The notes: a model not told the origin generated them from the sequence alone. DNA of 51,183 nucleotides from Saksenaea vasiformis B4078 (GCA_000697055.1 JNDT01001750.1:1-51183), one strand, 5' to 3'; positions 23,243 to 34,215 are shown, numbered from the stretch's first letter. Made by a program: numbers and translations.

Positions 23243-25308
23243 ATGTCACAAAGTAACAACTGTCGATCGCCGGATGCTTGGATGAAAAATTTAAACCATT
23301 TTCCTTTTCCCTTTCCCTTTTAGACTATGATTTGTCTTCGGCCCCGCAGCAATCAGACGACGACGATAGACAACAGCAACAACAACAACAACAACCTCCA
23401 CCGCCACCACCACAACCATCACAACAACAACAACAACAGCAACAACAACCACAGCAACCACCACCTACCCCACAATCTTTTCAACCGTCAACAAGTCGTT
23501 TTCCTCCACCACGATCTGTCAGTTATGGACCGCAACGAGGAAATGAAGGAGACGTTTTACAAGTGGAATTAGCACTTCCTGATCCTGACATAATGTCATT
23601 ACTACGGATTGCGTTTGGTGCTTACATTGCAACTACACGATTACTTGGCGACGGCACGACAGATATGGTTACGTTGACCACCACTGTTCCGAACTGGCAG
23701 CTGACCCAAACTGCTGACTGGTCGCGGGTGCCGATATATATCCTCGCGTGCAGCCCCTCAACCCAACAGGAAGTTCTAGACAGTTGGTTTGTAGGTTATT
23801 TCGGCTACAATGTATCAAGAAAACGATCGTCAGCCGAATTGAGAATGGACTACGAATCAATGATGAAGCGGTCGAGGGTGAACGAACCAATGCCGACAGG
23901 TAATAAAAAACCGACAGGGGGAAGACAATGGAGCTGAGCCATCCCTTTTACAGAAGAGGACACAGCAGCCGCAGCTGCGGCTGTAGCCTATATGGTACCT
24001 GCATACTCAAGTTACTCAAATTACTACGAATTACCTCATACACAATATATGGGACAGTACACTTCACAGCTCCAATCACAGATGCCACCACAGGGACAAG
24101 CCCCATCCGCGGAGGCTCCGACAAGGTCGAGAGAATATTTTGGTAAGTCGGCCGAAATCGGGTTTATCCCTATTTGCATGCCATCACCGTGATCGCAGTG
24201 CTAAATCTGTGTCCTTTTTGTCTATTTCTTCCTCAATTTTTGGCTCCGCTCGCTAAACCATGTATTTTTGGTTCGCGTGATTAATTTACGGCTTATTGTT
24301 CATCTGGACCAATCACACGCGCCAAATTTGTGTATATAAGCGGATCCTGCCGTCGCTTCCGCCCAAATGATGAGCTACCCTTACCGTCCACCCCTTGGAA
24401 GTGATACTGGATTTTCAACGTACCCTGGAGCTGATCCAACAGCATCGCTTGGCAGCCTGTCAGCTGGGTTGAGTCAGATAAGTCACCCGGGTCCGGGTTT
24501 ATCCCATCCCTCCTCCGTCGAACAAATGCCACCCACGTCATCTGGCGCCTATGCGATGCCACCTCCAACACACACACAGCCACAGCCGATACAACCATCA
24601 AGTAGTTATATGGAACCCATTGCACCGGCCACCTCGCATATTGGACATGGGGCCTCAGGGGGCCCGTCAGCTGCGGAAGGTTACAATCCGTTCGCCCATG
24701 TGCTCAACAACCCGACGTTACGTATTGAGAACGATCTGAATGACATGATGCGCGACTGGACACCTGAAGAAACGCATAATCGACGGCGCCTTGTCCGATT
24801 CTGGCGCCGACAAGAAGGAAATGAAATCACCACCAGTTGTGCTCCCATAGAACTCCCGGAAGACAGACGTGAACACCTTCAGGATATGGCGATTGTTTCA
24901 TGTATTTACTGGGAGGAACGAGACGATTATGTGATTACGTCCGTCGACTGCATCAACCTTCTAGAACACCTGATAGGCGTACGATTTACGGTGGAAGAGA
25001 AAAACCGGATACGTCGTAATTTGGAAGGATTTAAACCTCTTACGGTTAGCAAACAAAAAGAGAACAGCGCAGAGTTCTTCAAAGTGATCATGGGGTTCCC
25101 TAATCCAAAGCCTCGTAATATCGAGAAGGATGTGAAGGTATTTCCATGGACTAAGCTCGCCGAAGCGCTCAAGAAAATCATCGGCAAGTATACACCGAGT
25201 TATAGCAGCACAGCCAGTGTCAACGTAGAAGCATACGGTGGAAGTGCAGCAGTTCCCGGCCCTTCAGAAGAAGGCGGTACCTCCGGAGCAGCACCGGTTA
25301 ACGAATAG
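23243..25308 (+). CDS. Medusa-type developmental transcriptional regulator (MedA/Acon-3/Acr1 family, DUF7082)
   Basis: Homologue of the Medusa family, regulators of conidiation and morphogenesis in Ascomycota. Model: exons 23243-23252, 23324-23899, 23954-24142 and 24341-25308, total 1,743 nt and 580 residues. The tiny first exon (MSQ plus one base) joins a polyQ/polyP tract in the next exon. The C-terminal part carries the family block: WTPEETHNRRRLVRFWRRQ, SCIYWEER, RFTVEEKNRIRRNLEGFKP, then GFPNPKPRNIEKDVKVFPW. The middle is rich in Pro, Ser and Tyr and probably disordered. The third intron (24143-24340, 198 nt, AAG acceptor) is much longer than others here and is the weakest part of the model; an alternative promoter or splicing is possible. 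Its job in a zygomycete-type fungus is inferred only. Confidence 0.88.
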
Positions 25309-25404
25309 AGTTGTGCTCCTTTAATGTAATATAACATGCTATTTTAATGTGTAATACGTAATACTGTAGTAAATCATACTTTATGCTTCCCTAAATGAAC
25401 CTTC

Positions 25405-25567
25405 CGTCCCTAAAGAGCCTAGTTTGCTCTAAAAAAAAGAATCGAATAGGCAGTCTTTAGCACATTAATTGCTTGTCAGAAGCCCAATCAACTTACATGA
25501 ACTTGGTCTCCAGTGGACGCAAACTTCATTCGAGCAGCATAAAAAATGATTCATAGTTAGTAAATGG
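25405..25567 (+). repeat. Dispersed end-repeat, copy B (3' flank of Fanzor relic)
   Basis: Begins CGTCCC and aligns with copy A. It lies directly downstream, in Fanzor orientation, of the minus-strand Fanzor relic, so it likely marks that element's 3' terminus. Confidence 0.6.
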
Positions 25568-25699
25568 AAAAGTGCTTGGATGTCGTCTAACTTATCCCGA
25601 AGGTGTTCCCACTATTGAGCGGAGACCGCCGTCGCACCATGCACTGGTGGAGCAGCGTAAAATGGAAAAGGAACAGTGTTGCATCGACTGTTTTTTTTA

Positions 25700-26170
25700 T
25701 CGAACGGAGGTAAACTGGAGCCTGCGAGCATCCTGCTGATACCCAGCTATAGCTATACAATATGTAGCTTCCACATCCCGATTCCTTGTGTTGCATCCTG
25801 ATCGATACCGGGGACAATTCATATTCATGCACAATGAACTGCTTTTCACCGACACTATTCTCGCTTTTTCTTCTCCTATCTTGCCCCGTTTCGAGCGTGT
25901 TTGCGAAGTCATGTATTCATTGGTGATGCCTACTGTCGTGTATCATCGATGAGTTTCCTCATCTTCTTCCCACCGCGTTTTGTGTGGGCCCTCATCTAGG
26001 AGCCAACGCCTGTGCCGCCTGCTATAATGCACATAACAAGTCGATTTCTTCTCTTGGCAGGACTTCCAACACAAGCTTCAATAAATCTTCTCTCCTCGCT
26101 GCCCAATCGATCATACGCCAAAGTACTGCGAATGCATTGCGCACGCCTTTCTTTTTTGCATCGATTTGAA
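25700..26170 (-). pseudogene. Decayed Fanzor (eukaryotic TnpB-like) C-terminal region, copy B
   Basis: Read across frames on the minus strand, this stretch gives the order expected for the C-terminal half of a Fanzor nuclease: VMCII-AGGTGVGS (near 26000-26030), KRGGKKMRKL, ITNEYMTSQT (near 25890-25930), then CMNMNCPRYRSGC and NRDVEATYCIAIAG (near 25740-25830). TNEY-TSQT and the following cysteine pair correspond to the zinc-ribbon part of the RuvC domain, and the Asp in NRDVEAT fits the third RuvC acidic residue. Here the first zinc-ribbon Cys pair is lost (RSKR), while the second pair and the Asp remain. Several stops and frameshifts make it non-functional. Family assignment rests on motif order, not on a database search. 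Confidence 0.6.
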
Positions 26171-26410
26171 TAATAAAATGAACTTAATATTCCCCTTTGC
26201 TCAGTAGCAACCTAAATTGATAGTATTAAACTTGACGTATAATAGATAAATAAAGAGAAGAGCACGCTACCTTACGCGCATCAAATATTTCTCTTGAGCT
26301 CTTTGCTGTTCGTACTGAGCTTTCTGCTAGGATTTCTCAGCGTTCACTACGGCAGGATTTTTCCTCTGATATAATGGCGAAGTTAGAGCAAAATCAAGAA
26401 GTTCATTGGT

Positions 26411-26626
26411 TTACCTTTCGTCTTTCTCTTTTGGATCCGCGCTTTCTTGCCAACGATCTTTGAAAGAGCTCTCCAGCCGTGACCCGTGGCACTGATCAGT
26501 CTTAGTTTTAGTCATCTCCGAGAGATCTTCTTCGTCATATCTGCTGGAGTCTAAAACCGCAAATTTCTTGTAAAGTTGTATACGCTCGTTGTACTCGGAT
26601 TTTGACATGCGTACGGTAGTTGACAT
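26411..26626 (-). other. Small coding-like exon of unknown gene or relic
   Basis: An ATG-initiated frame (26626) encodes about 70 polar residues beginning MSTTVRMSKSEYNERIQLYK and ending KEKDER. It runs into a plausible donor (GGTAAAC) near 26415 with an acceptor near 26368. The sequence beyond is coiled-coil-like (KAQYEQQRAQEKY) in one frame but meets a stop in every splice option tried. It could be the first exon of a short gene (~90 residues) or part of the decayed element around it. Family not recognised. Confidence 0.3.
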
Positions 26627-26888
26627 TGTGCGAATGCCGTAGTCAGTTCCTGAAAATACTACGTCACGACCGTCCTTTTCTGCCCCCGGAAAGCAGCTGT
26701 ACGATATTTTATGTACTCTGCACAGTCTTCATGTGCAGGACGCTGGTTCGTTGGCTGTAGCGGAAGCTTGGTTAACTTTCTGGTTTCTTTTTTCTGTGTA
26801 ACGTAAGCTATGTTAAGTATGAATTTGTACGACCTATATACCTATTACCTCTGGATAAAATAGGCGGTGCTTTTCTGCACGCTCGGAT

Positions 26889-28110
26889 CTAAGAGATTTT
26901 CTTTTTTGCTGTGAAGAGTTCCTGGTAGAGTATGCATCGTGTATTTTTCATCTTACTAAGTTCTGTGAAGGACTTCCGCTTTTTCATCTCCCTCACTGAG
27001 GCGTTCACTTTTCGCAGTTCATCGTTTTTTGCACGGACCACACTTGCAAATTCTTTGATCCTACGATCCATTTGTGCGACAGATTCTTTGTTCACCGGCG
27101 CCCTCATATCAAACGAGCTACTCAACCTCTGTTTCCTTCGTTCTTCTGCGAAGGAGATTGCTGTAGTCACATTTTCCTGTAGTTCACCAAAGATATCCGT
27201 CGTGTCATCTGGTTTACATACTACGCGATTTATGAATTTCAATCGGTGATCGTTGCAGATATCCTTGATCTTGATCACATCCAAAAACAAGACAAGATGT
27301 TCGGTTTTGTGTTATACTGCCCACGCTGCAGATGATATCGGAATTCCCTGTCTGTCGAGTAAAGTGAAATTCCCTGGCACCTCGTCTGAAGCGAAAATTC
27401 CGAACATCGCCACCGCATCCAATTGCAGAGCGAGTATCGTAGCTGGTACAGTTCAAGGAGAGAATTCGTGAAAGAAGCAGCGATTAGTGCGTTCAAGAAA
27501 AGCTTCTTTGTTTTGTGCGGGAAGGTCTGCACGTAATATATCTCTTGTACGAACGTCGACGGTGTAGGTTCTCTTATAGGATGTAAAGATCTTATCAGAC
27601 TTCTCCTGCTTGAATCTTGTATACTTGCTCTTTGCGTCGATGAGAAGGTCTTTCAAATGACGTTTCAAATACGCCATCCACATACCGCCTCCATCTAGCT
27701 GCGTAATCGTGACGGGGGCTGATTTTCACGGATGTCCACCCGCTTTTCAGGCTAAATCCATAATCCCGCGAGGCAGCGATTTCGTGCTAGAAATATCTCT
27801 CTCGAATTTTTTTTTTTTTTTTTTGAGTGCGTCGATAATTTTTTCATCAGTCAGCTCCTGGCTTTTCTCGGCTTCTTGTCGAAAACAGGACTCAATGTGG
27901 GACGTCAGCCGACATTGAAAAGCGCGCTGGATGCATTTAGTTTCGCAAGGGTCCAGCTTCGATACACGTCGGCTAGAACTACTCTCATCCACATGTCTTC
28001 TTTTCGATAATGGCACCTCGGAGTCATTCTGTCCCAATGAATATACTGATCTTCGTCTTTTCGACATCACGGAAGAAGACCAACCTGTTAATTTTTCCCT
28101 TTCCCTTTGT
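26889..28110 (-). pseudogene. Degenerate protein-coding relic, unknown family
   Basis: From 27720 to 26889 one minus-strand frame stays open except for two stops (near 27453 and 27313). It reads like real protein, including FASDEVPGNFTLLDRQG and a charged coiled-coil-like end. Upstream, 28070-27747 encodes a basic N-terminus (MSKRRRSVYSLGQND) that is broken by an ~18-nt A run (T run on plus, about 27807-27824) and a frameshift. The whole looks like one decayed gene of at least 350 codons on the same strand as the adjacent Fanzor relic. It may be the upstream part of that element or a separate transposon gene. Confidence 0.45.
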
Positions 28111-28342
28111 TCCTGTGATCTTGTCCGATAAATGATTTATGCGCGACGTTTGATTGGATGATAACATTCTGTTATGGTGCTATATCACCTCATCCTTTCA
28201 CATTCACTGTCCTGGGTTACATGCGCTCCAAGCTCTCCCTTATTCTTATTTTTTCAAACTAACCCGGGTATGACATGCTCAGCTAGAGCAGCACACATAG
28301 CATTAAATCCTTGATTTTTTAAGCCACTACAAGTAAACTATC

Positions 28343-28400
28343 CGTCCCATGAAATGTCAAGTTTGCACCAAGAAAAACTGAATATACGTCATTAATATAT
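28343..28400 (+). repeat. Dispersed end-repeat, copy D (5' flank of Fanzor relic)
   Basis: CGTCCCATGAAATGTCAAG followed by TTTGCACCAAGAA and CTGAATATACGTCATTA matches the first ~55 bp of copies A and B. It points the same way as the plus-strand Fanzor relic that follows ~400 bp later. Since copy B sits inverted at a Fanzor 3' side, the repeat behaves like a terminal inverted repeat. Confidence 0.55.
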
Positions 28401-28754
28401 CAGTTAAACCGTAAAACTTTACTTGCATGAGATTGATCCCTCATTGAAATGTCACCCAAACATCTATTTCTGAGGATGTCAGCAGCGAGCAGATGAACAA
28501 TTTAATCCTTCTTCGTGGATAACTACCCATTTCATACTGAAATCAAAGACTGGCGATTTTCGTAGATTTTGGTAAGGCTATACGTATCTTTGGTGGACCA
28601 TCAAGTTCGATCGACTCTTATTTCGCTCAACATTACGCTGCATTGATTAATAATCTATATAAAGCATGTGATGTAGTCACAAAGGAGCATCGTTAAAATC
28701 GCAGAAGGTAGCGATTTCTTCCTAGCGGGCATTCGATCAACTTGCTATCCTTTT

Positions 28755-29342
28755 GGATAGATATGGCATATGTACAGAGAAACTATTCGTGGATTCTACA
28801 ATAGCCTTGATGCTCATCATGACCGTCAAATGCAAGACTGGAAAACTCAACAAGTGTACTCCAAGAGTGCCTCCAAAGAAAGGGCTCTTATAAAAGCAGT
28901 CTGCCCAAAAATTTCCATCGAGGGACATCGTTCCTGTCGTGTGTATTGGGACTGGAGGCACAGGTGTCGGCTCCAGGATAAAACAACATAGCAGGCGTGG
29001 CGGCAGGGAATTTCGACATAAACACATGCAGTACGTTCCTGTAGCGATGACGAATGAATACTGCACGTCGCAGACCTGCCCATATTGTTTTCCTCGATAC
29101 ATCCACCCGAAAGCAAACAGGGTAGTTGCCGGAAGTATATCACGCAAGTTTCCATCAGTGGCGCGTTCGAATGCATCAATGCACACTATGCTTCAGTAAA
29201 GGCAGAATATACAGCACCGCGCAGGAATGCGCAAGCGGCTCTGTGCATTGCCTTAGCCGGGGCTTTGGTGCTGATAGAGTACGTGGAGAGCATTCTCGAG
29301 CTTCGGCGCCAATCTACCCCGCCAGTCACTTCAACGCACTGA
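28755..29342 (+). pseudogene. Decayed Fanzor (eukaryotic TnpB-like) C-terminal region, copy D
   Basis: On the plus strand one frame gives VVCIGTGGTGVGSRIK (from about 28937), a basic stretch (RRGGREFRHKH), then VAMTNEYCTSQTCPYCF (about 29044-29093), the first half of a RuvC-associated zinc ribbon. After a frameshift near 29150 the other frame continues SGAFECINAHYASVKAE and RRNAQAALCIALAGA (to about 29270). The expected second ribbon Cys is Tyr (CINAHY), and the expected third RuvC acidic residue is Asn in RRNAQAA. Upstream, 28785-28910 reads FYNSLDAHHDRQMQDWK and RALIKAVCPK in another frame. The gene is truncated at its 5' side and inactive. Copy B has kept the residues lost here and vice versa. 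Confidence 0.65.
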
Positions 29343-31330
29343 CGGAACCTTTAGTAGTTTTCCATTTATAGGGTTGAGATAGATGTCTCTTCATTATTAA
29401 ATCGTAACGATTATGTAATCCTACGGATAGGTGCGAGAGCGTTAGCTAGTTTCTCCCGATGAACTGGATTACAGCTGGTAATTCTTCTATTCTTTCCTTA
29501 AAAAAAGGGTTTCGTCCGCACGTAGTACGTTGTCATAAAATACTTTCGCACTCTTTTTTCCCTTGAATTAGTATACTTTTTCGTGGAGTGATTGAAGAAA
29601 AAAGAGGCGTCTAAATTTGGGCACTAACAATGGACAAGGCTCTCTGGGGCCAGCATATCGGAGCGAGCTTCCGCTGATAATTATAGTAGCCACTTTCGCA
29701 TGATTTGTCTTGACGAGGCTTGAAGTACATGTGTATAACCTTATCACAAATCAGTAAAATTTGTTCTAAGATGTTCAATTGCACGTCCTATTTAACCCCG
29801 CACGGACATTACCATAGTATGGAGAAGCCCTTTATCTGTCTCGCAGAAAAAAGCTCCCTTTTTTAACTGTAGCTCCAGTGAGAAAACCAGTGGGACCTAC
29901 GAAAATACGACAATAAAACGTTTTGATTGCTATTAGCCTAACGTTCTCAATTAGAATTAATTAAGAGCCCGTTACGCATAACACGACAGAGTAAAGCTGT
30001 TCCTAATGGATGATATCACGCTACAATTACGTTATTTGCTTCTCCTTGTGTTTGACGGGTGATAGTACAAATTTGTAGCTGCTGTTGAAAATGGATATCT
30101 CCTCTTCAAATTGTCTATTTTTATACGTTGGGTCGTCGTGCGTATAGACAGGCCAGCGCCACAAATGAGTTTACAGCTTTCTGTTCCGTTACAAACATAG
30201 ATAACAAAACATCGTTTGCGAGATACAATGAATGCCCAAGTCTGAAACCAGAAGCTGTCTGTGCTCGAAAGGGCGCATTTCGTGCATGGTAACTCGGCAT
30301 TACATATCAGCAGAGAAATTAAGCAAGCGAAGTTATGCAACGAACGACACGAGAAAAATAGGAAAAGTTGTACAGAAAATTCTTTTAAACGATTTGACGT
30401 AATTCAGGCGGATAATAAGGAAACCAGATGAATCAGTAGGGGAGCTTTTGCATGCTCAGCCGCTGAGCAATAGCTGGGAAATAGTATACTCATACCGCAC
30501 GACGATAAGGTGATCAAGTAATCACTGCACGTTTGAAACGGAGATGACACGTTCTAAGCGTGTTTTAGTGAGAAAATAGGATGCACGAATGAAACAATCC
30601 TTCGCCAATTGCATGATAAATGCCATAACATTTAATTCACTGTCTTTTAAAAATACAATCGCTTTGAAGATCTTATGCAGATACGGTAGAGACTTCCATA
30701 AATAAACAACTTCAGTTTATAGTACGAAACAATAAGAAAGAATGGCTATCATAGGGTAATCTCCGCCTTAGGCTTAACTTATACTATCCTAAGAATTCTG
30801 ACGCTAAAAAGTGATGAAGGCTTTGATGTCCAATGAAGACGGCGAACCAATAAGAATAGTATGGATTGGTGCATTATCAGAGATCTTTCGTCATGCACAC
30901 CTTTTAACCGCGGGATCGGGATTTTCTGAGCAGAACGATAGCCTCCCAAACTAGAATTCTATCAGAATGTAACCCAAAAATGATGTCACTATGTTCAAGA
31001 GACATGCATAAGATCAGGCAGAGTCCATTCTGTACGAGTGAGCGTATCCCATGGTGGACTCGTTCGTCAAAAGAACGGCTATTAGAGATTTATAAGCTAC
31101 GCTAAAAATGGATTACAGGTACACAATACGAAATGGATGCATGCATCACAGTTCTCGAACAACTATAGGTCTGACAAACTGGTCATCTACAGAGGACTAC
31201 GCGAACAGGCTGTCATGCGAGAGAAACAACTGAGCAAGTATTCTCTCTCTCCAATTGTTTCAAGCCCAGATCATCAAATTCATGCAAAACTCATCCAAGT
31301 GCTGGTTTTTTCCATTGCATTAGCGTAGCG
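29343..31330. other. Intergenic or decayed region, no intact gene
   Basis: About 2 kb with no convincing gene. A minus-strand 102-codon frame at 30032-30340 has scattered Cys residues but no family I can name. No second copy of the CGTCCC end-repeat was found downstream of the Fanzor relic, so the element's right end is lost or too diverged. Confidence 0.4.
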
Positions 31331-32538
31331 AAAATGAAAAATGACTTGCGCGGATTTTCTGTCCTATTTTGATGCTCGCGACCCAAACATGCTGGCACTT
31401 AAAGGTGGAGGCTCTACATCCAAAGGAAATGCATCTGCGCGTAAGGCTGTATACTCTGTTGATAAAGAAATATCTGCCTACACTCTTTCTGCTTAATTGT
31501 TTAAAATATGTGAGACTGTTACAGAATCTGATGCTTGCCCAGAAGAGGCTAGAAGAAATAATCAGGATGTCAAACCCCTTCATAGCGATCCTCTTTGTTA
31601 TCAAGTTTGAGGTAACGACGATTCTTGGCGTCAACTGATCGCTAACGCACAGTTTGTGCCCTTTAACACCTGAAAACAATATTTTTCTACTCAACCGCAG
31701 CTGTAATGTTATTACGTGCATTCGTCTTTGACCAAGGGATTTAGAAACGGGGAATAGGGCAGAAGGTAAGCACAGGAAATAGCTATGAGTTTCAACTAAT
31801 GGCTTGGCCAATTGTTAGGTATGAAAAGGGAGTTACCCATAAACAAATAGTTCCCTTGCATGTCGCGATTGTCTAGTACAACCATCACATTGGAAAAGAA
31901 CAGCGATAACGTGTATCCTTGTACCAACACTCTGTCGGAGAATTCTCATCGACATGGCCTGCAAACGACATTGTGAAATCCATCTTGTTAAATGAAAAGC
32001 GCGTCGCTGCCAAATTTTTTTTTTGTTGTCTATCACCCACAATTCCGAAAGCTTTGCGAAGAAATCAAAGATGAAGGATCCTCCACATATTTGCATCTGA
32101 CAATGATGATGAGGCAGCCATCCCTACACTTTTGCCTTAGCCATTAGGGACATCCAGCCGGGAGCTGTCAGATCCGGCAGTTACTGACAGCGAATGTCAT
32201 CTCATCTTCTAATCAAGCATTGTTGGCGGAGCAATGATAACATACCAATAGTCGGGACATCTAATATTAAAAGCAACCAGAGTGTCTTTATTGGTATTTT
32301 CACTCTCTTTTCCGACAATAGACGGGATTACAGTCTCGCTGTACTTACGTGCCCGACTGTTTCTCTTGGCGAATATCACAAGCTCGTCCCGTCGACGATG
32401 AGACAGGGCTCCGTAAGCAGTTTTGCTAGGGTCTGTATAGAACCCTGATCGGAGGATAACCGATCCGCCATTACCGGAGAGTGAAGTGGAAGCTCGAACA
32501 ACCACCACAAAAGTACTGCTCTACTTTCCGTGTCCTCC
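31331..32538 (+). other. Coding-like debris or undetected upstream exons
   Basis: A short ATG frame at 31341-31496 (51 codons, beginning MTCADFLSYFDARDPNML) has protein-like composition. Later plus-strand pieces in the same region (for example near 31530-31610 and 32070-32200) also look coding but are broken by stops. They may be upstream exons or decayed parts of the gene that follows at 32539. Minus-strand frames over the same DNA (31320-31811, 32209-32508) are probably shadows. Confidence 0.25.
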
Positions 32539-33063
32539 ATGAAGGACGCAATGGAGCCAGAAGCTAGCGGATCGTCATCTGTTCCCTGGGGCAAGGTCCC
32601 AAATTCCATCCGAACGCTGGGGTACAAGCTACTGGAAGAGAAGCTCGTACCGGAAGGTGTTCCTTTAAATGCCTGTGTCGACTTTTGGGGAGCCCGTCTG
32701 ATGATATCAAAGCATCGGACGAACAAGTACGATAAGCCGGCACAGAGCGGGGACGACTCTGATGGCGAGTAAGGCAACAATGATGGTAATATATAGTCTA
32801 TTAATCATTTAACTTTGTTGGAAAGTCTTACTAACGGTTTCTTTTGGTATCACAGTTGATTGCGATGCCCTGCTTGCCCATCCTGAGACGGATGCTATAC
32901 CGCTTGTGGTCAACGAAGGTGTCCGCAGGCAAGAGGCACAAAAGCGCAAGGCTTCCGGCAGCGGTCGCACCCAAAAGGGCAAGCAGAAGCAGTGGTGAGT
33001 GATAGTTAACTTTTCAATCTCACTGAGATATATAATTTCAGCTTTCCAGATGCAGTAGCTTAG
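32539..33063 (+). CDS. Small spliced gene of unknown function (possibly damaged)
   Basis: Exon 1 from ATG 32539 encodes a segment with NSIRTLGYKLLEEKLVPEG and LNACVDFWGARLMISKHRTN, ending in an acidic patch (SGDDSDGE). An intron ending at 32855 has a perfect TACTAAC branch point. The next exon gives VDCDALLAHPETDAIPLVV and a basic tail (KRKASGSGRTQKGKQKQ). A last intron, 32995-33041, has GTGAGT and TTTCAG ends and leads to a stop at 33061-33063. The first donor is the problem. The donor keeping the downstream frame (32786) lies after an in-frame TAA at 32770. A GC donor at 32765 would skip it and keep the frame. The strongest-looking GT (32769) ends the protein at once. About 120-130 residues; family not recognised. 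Confidence 0.45.
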
Positions 33064-33656
33064 ACAGCATCATACAACAAATAAAAAAGAGTGAATCATA
33101 TTACATTGCATTTACCAGCGACGATAATAGCGAGTGCATTGCCAAAAAAAGAAGATGCGTGATAACTTGTATACATAAAGTGTCAGAACTTATACGCAGG
33201 TGTATAGTTTTAGGTAGTAGTACAAAATGCTGGAAACCTCTGTCAAAACTCTGCAGTCATATAATACTTTTGATGCAATTCTTCCCTTTTGGGAGGAAAT
33301 ATATCATTCCAGATCATGGTTGTATATAAGCATCTTTTCCATTTCCCAATGTAGTATGTTTTTGTAAATAGCTCCTTCTTATAGCTGTGATAGCATTGGC
33401 ATCGTTATGCCGATGCGGAGTTCACCATCAGACATACGCTTATCTCTGATACGGCCATGACTATATTAGATCTTGCCTTGAAGAGCTCGAATAACCAACG
33501 AAGGAAGCTTGAAATCAGCCAACAAATGATACCGGTTGCCTTCGTCCAACCTGCGCGGCGAAGGTTAGAACGGTTACTGACATGTGACTTCCCGTCGATA
33601 GAAATGCGTTTTCCCAAAGAAGGGACGAGGTTTCTATTTCTCCTTCGTCTTGGGCC

Positions 33657-34173
33657 ATGGATATACCGCAGTTTGTGGTTATACGTGATCAAGTTCACAA
33701 TACCTATAAGCATCCTCTGTTGCATTACGTCTTTGAAGGCGAAGAATTTCCAGACGTACCAAAAGATAATCTTATTGTCGTCGATCTGAACGAGACAGCA
33801 ACCGAATTGACCGCTATCGACAGCTACAGTCCTCAATTTCAAGTGACTAACTGTAGATTGGAACAAAGCACTGTAACAGACCAATTCGAAGAAAATGCAG
33901 GTCTACTAAATCTCACCATCGAAGGCGTCTCTGCCCCAAAAGCGTACGTTGGAGAAGACACGATCATCCCTTTCTCACCCCTTGTCTTAGTAATGAAGCC
34001 ATCGAGAGCTTGCAGCCCATTCGGACAGTTGATAATCTCAAGGAAACAATGTTTAACTTCAAGATAAGGTAGGCTTCATTTTTTATATCGTATTTCATCA
34101 GTTTTGTTCTCATGCGCAAAGCAGAAACGAGATGGTTAAAAATGTGTGTTCCACGCCATCTGATATATCCTAA
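33657..34173 (+). CDS. Conserved-looking 137-residue protein of unknown function
   Basis: Three exons, 33657-33943, 33991-34068 and 34125-34173, total 414 nt. Introns of 47 nt (33944-33990, GTACGT to TTAG) and 56 nt (34069-34124, GTAGGC to GCAG) both preserve frame. The product begins MDIPQFVVIRDQVHNTYKH and is acidic, with VFEGEEFPDVPKDNLIVVDL and a Leu/Ile-rich C-terminal half (AIESLQPIRTVDNLKETMF). There is no signal peptide, transmembrane helix or familiar motif. Splicing without the second intron would give a 122-residue form ending at 34072. It converges on the clathrin gene, with 42 bp between stop codons. Confidence 0.7.
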
Positions 34174-34215
34174 GTATAAACTATGTGCATTTATGTTGTT
34201 GTATTTTTAGGGAGG

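Noticed and set aside
28737..29186. Minus-strand 149-codon open frame
   Set aside because: Lies exactly opposite the Fanzor relic; the plus strand carries the recognisable zinc-ribbon motifs.
31320..31811. Minus-strand 163-codon open frame
   Set aside because: Unfamiliar, no introns or motifs, and overlaps a protein-like frame on the other strand; too weak to call.
32376..32780. Minus-strand 134-codon open frame
   Set aside because: Antisense to the coding-like exon at 32539-32772; composition (Ser/Pro/Leu-rich) fits a shadow frame.
33405..33884. Minus-strand 159-codon open frame
   Set aside because: Antisense to the spliced gene at 33657-34173, which has better protein composition and consistent introns.
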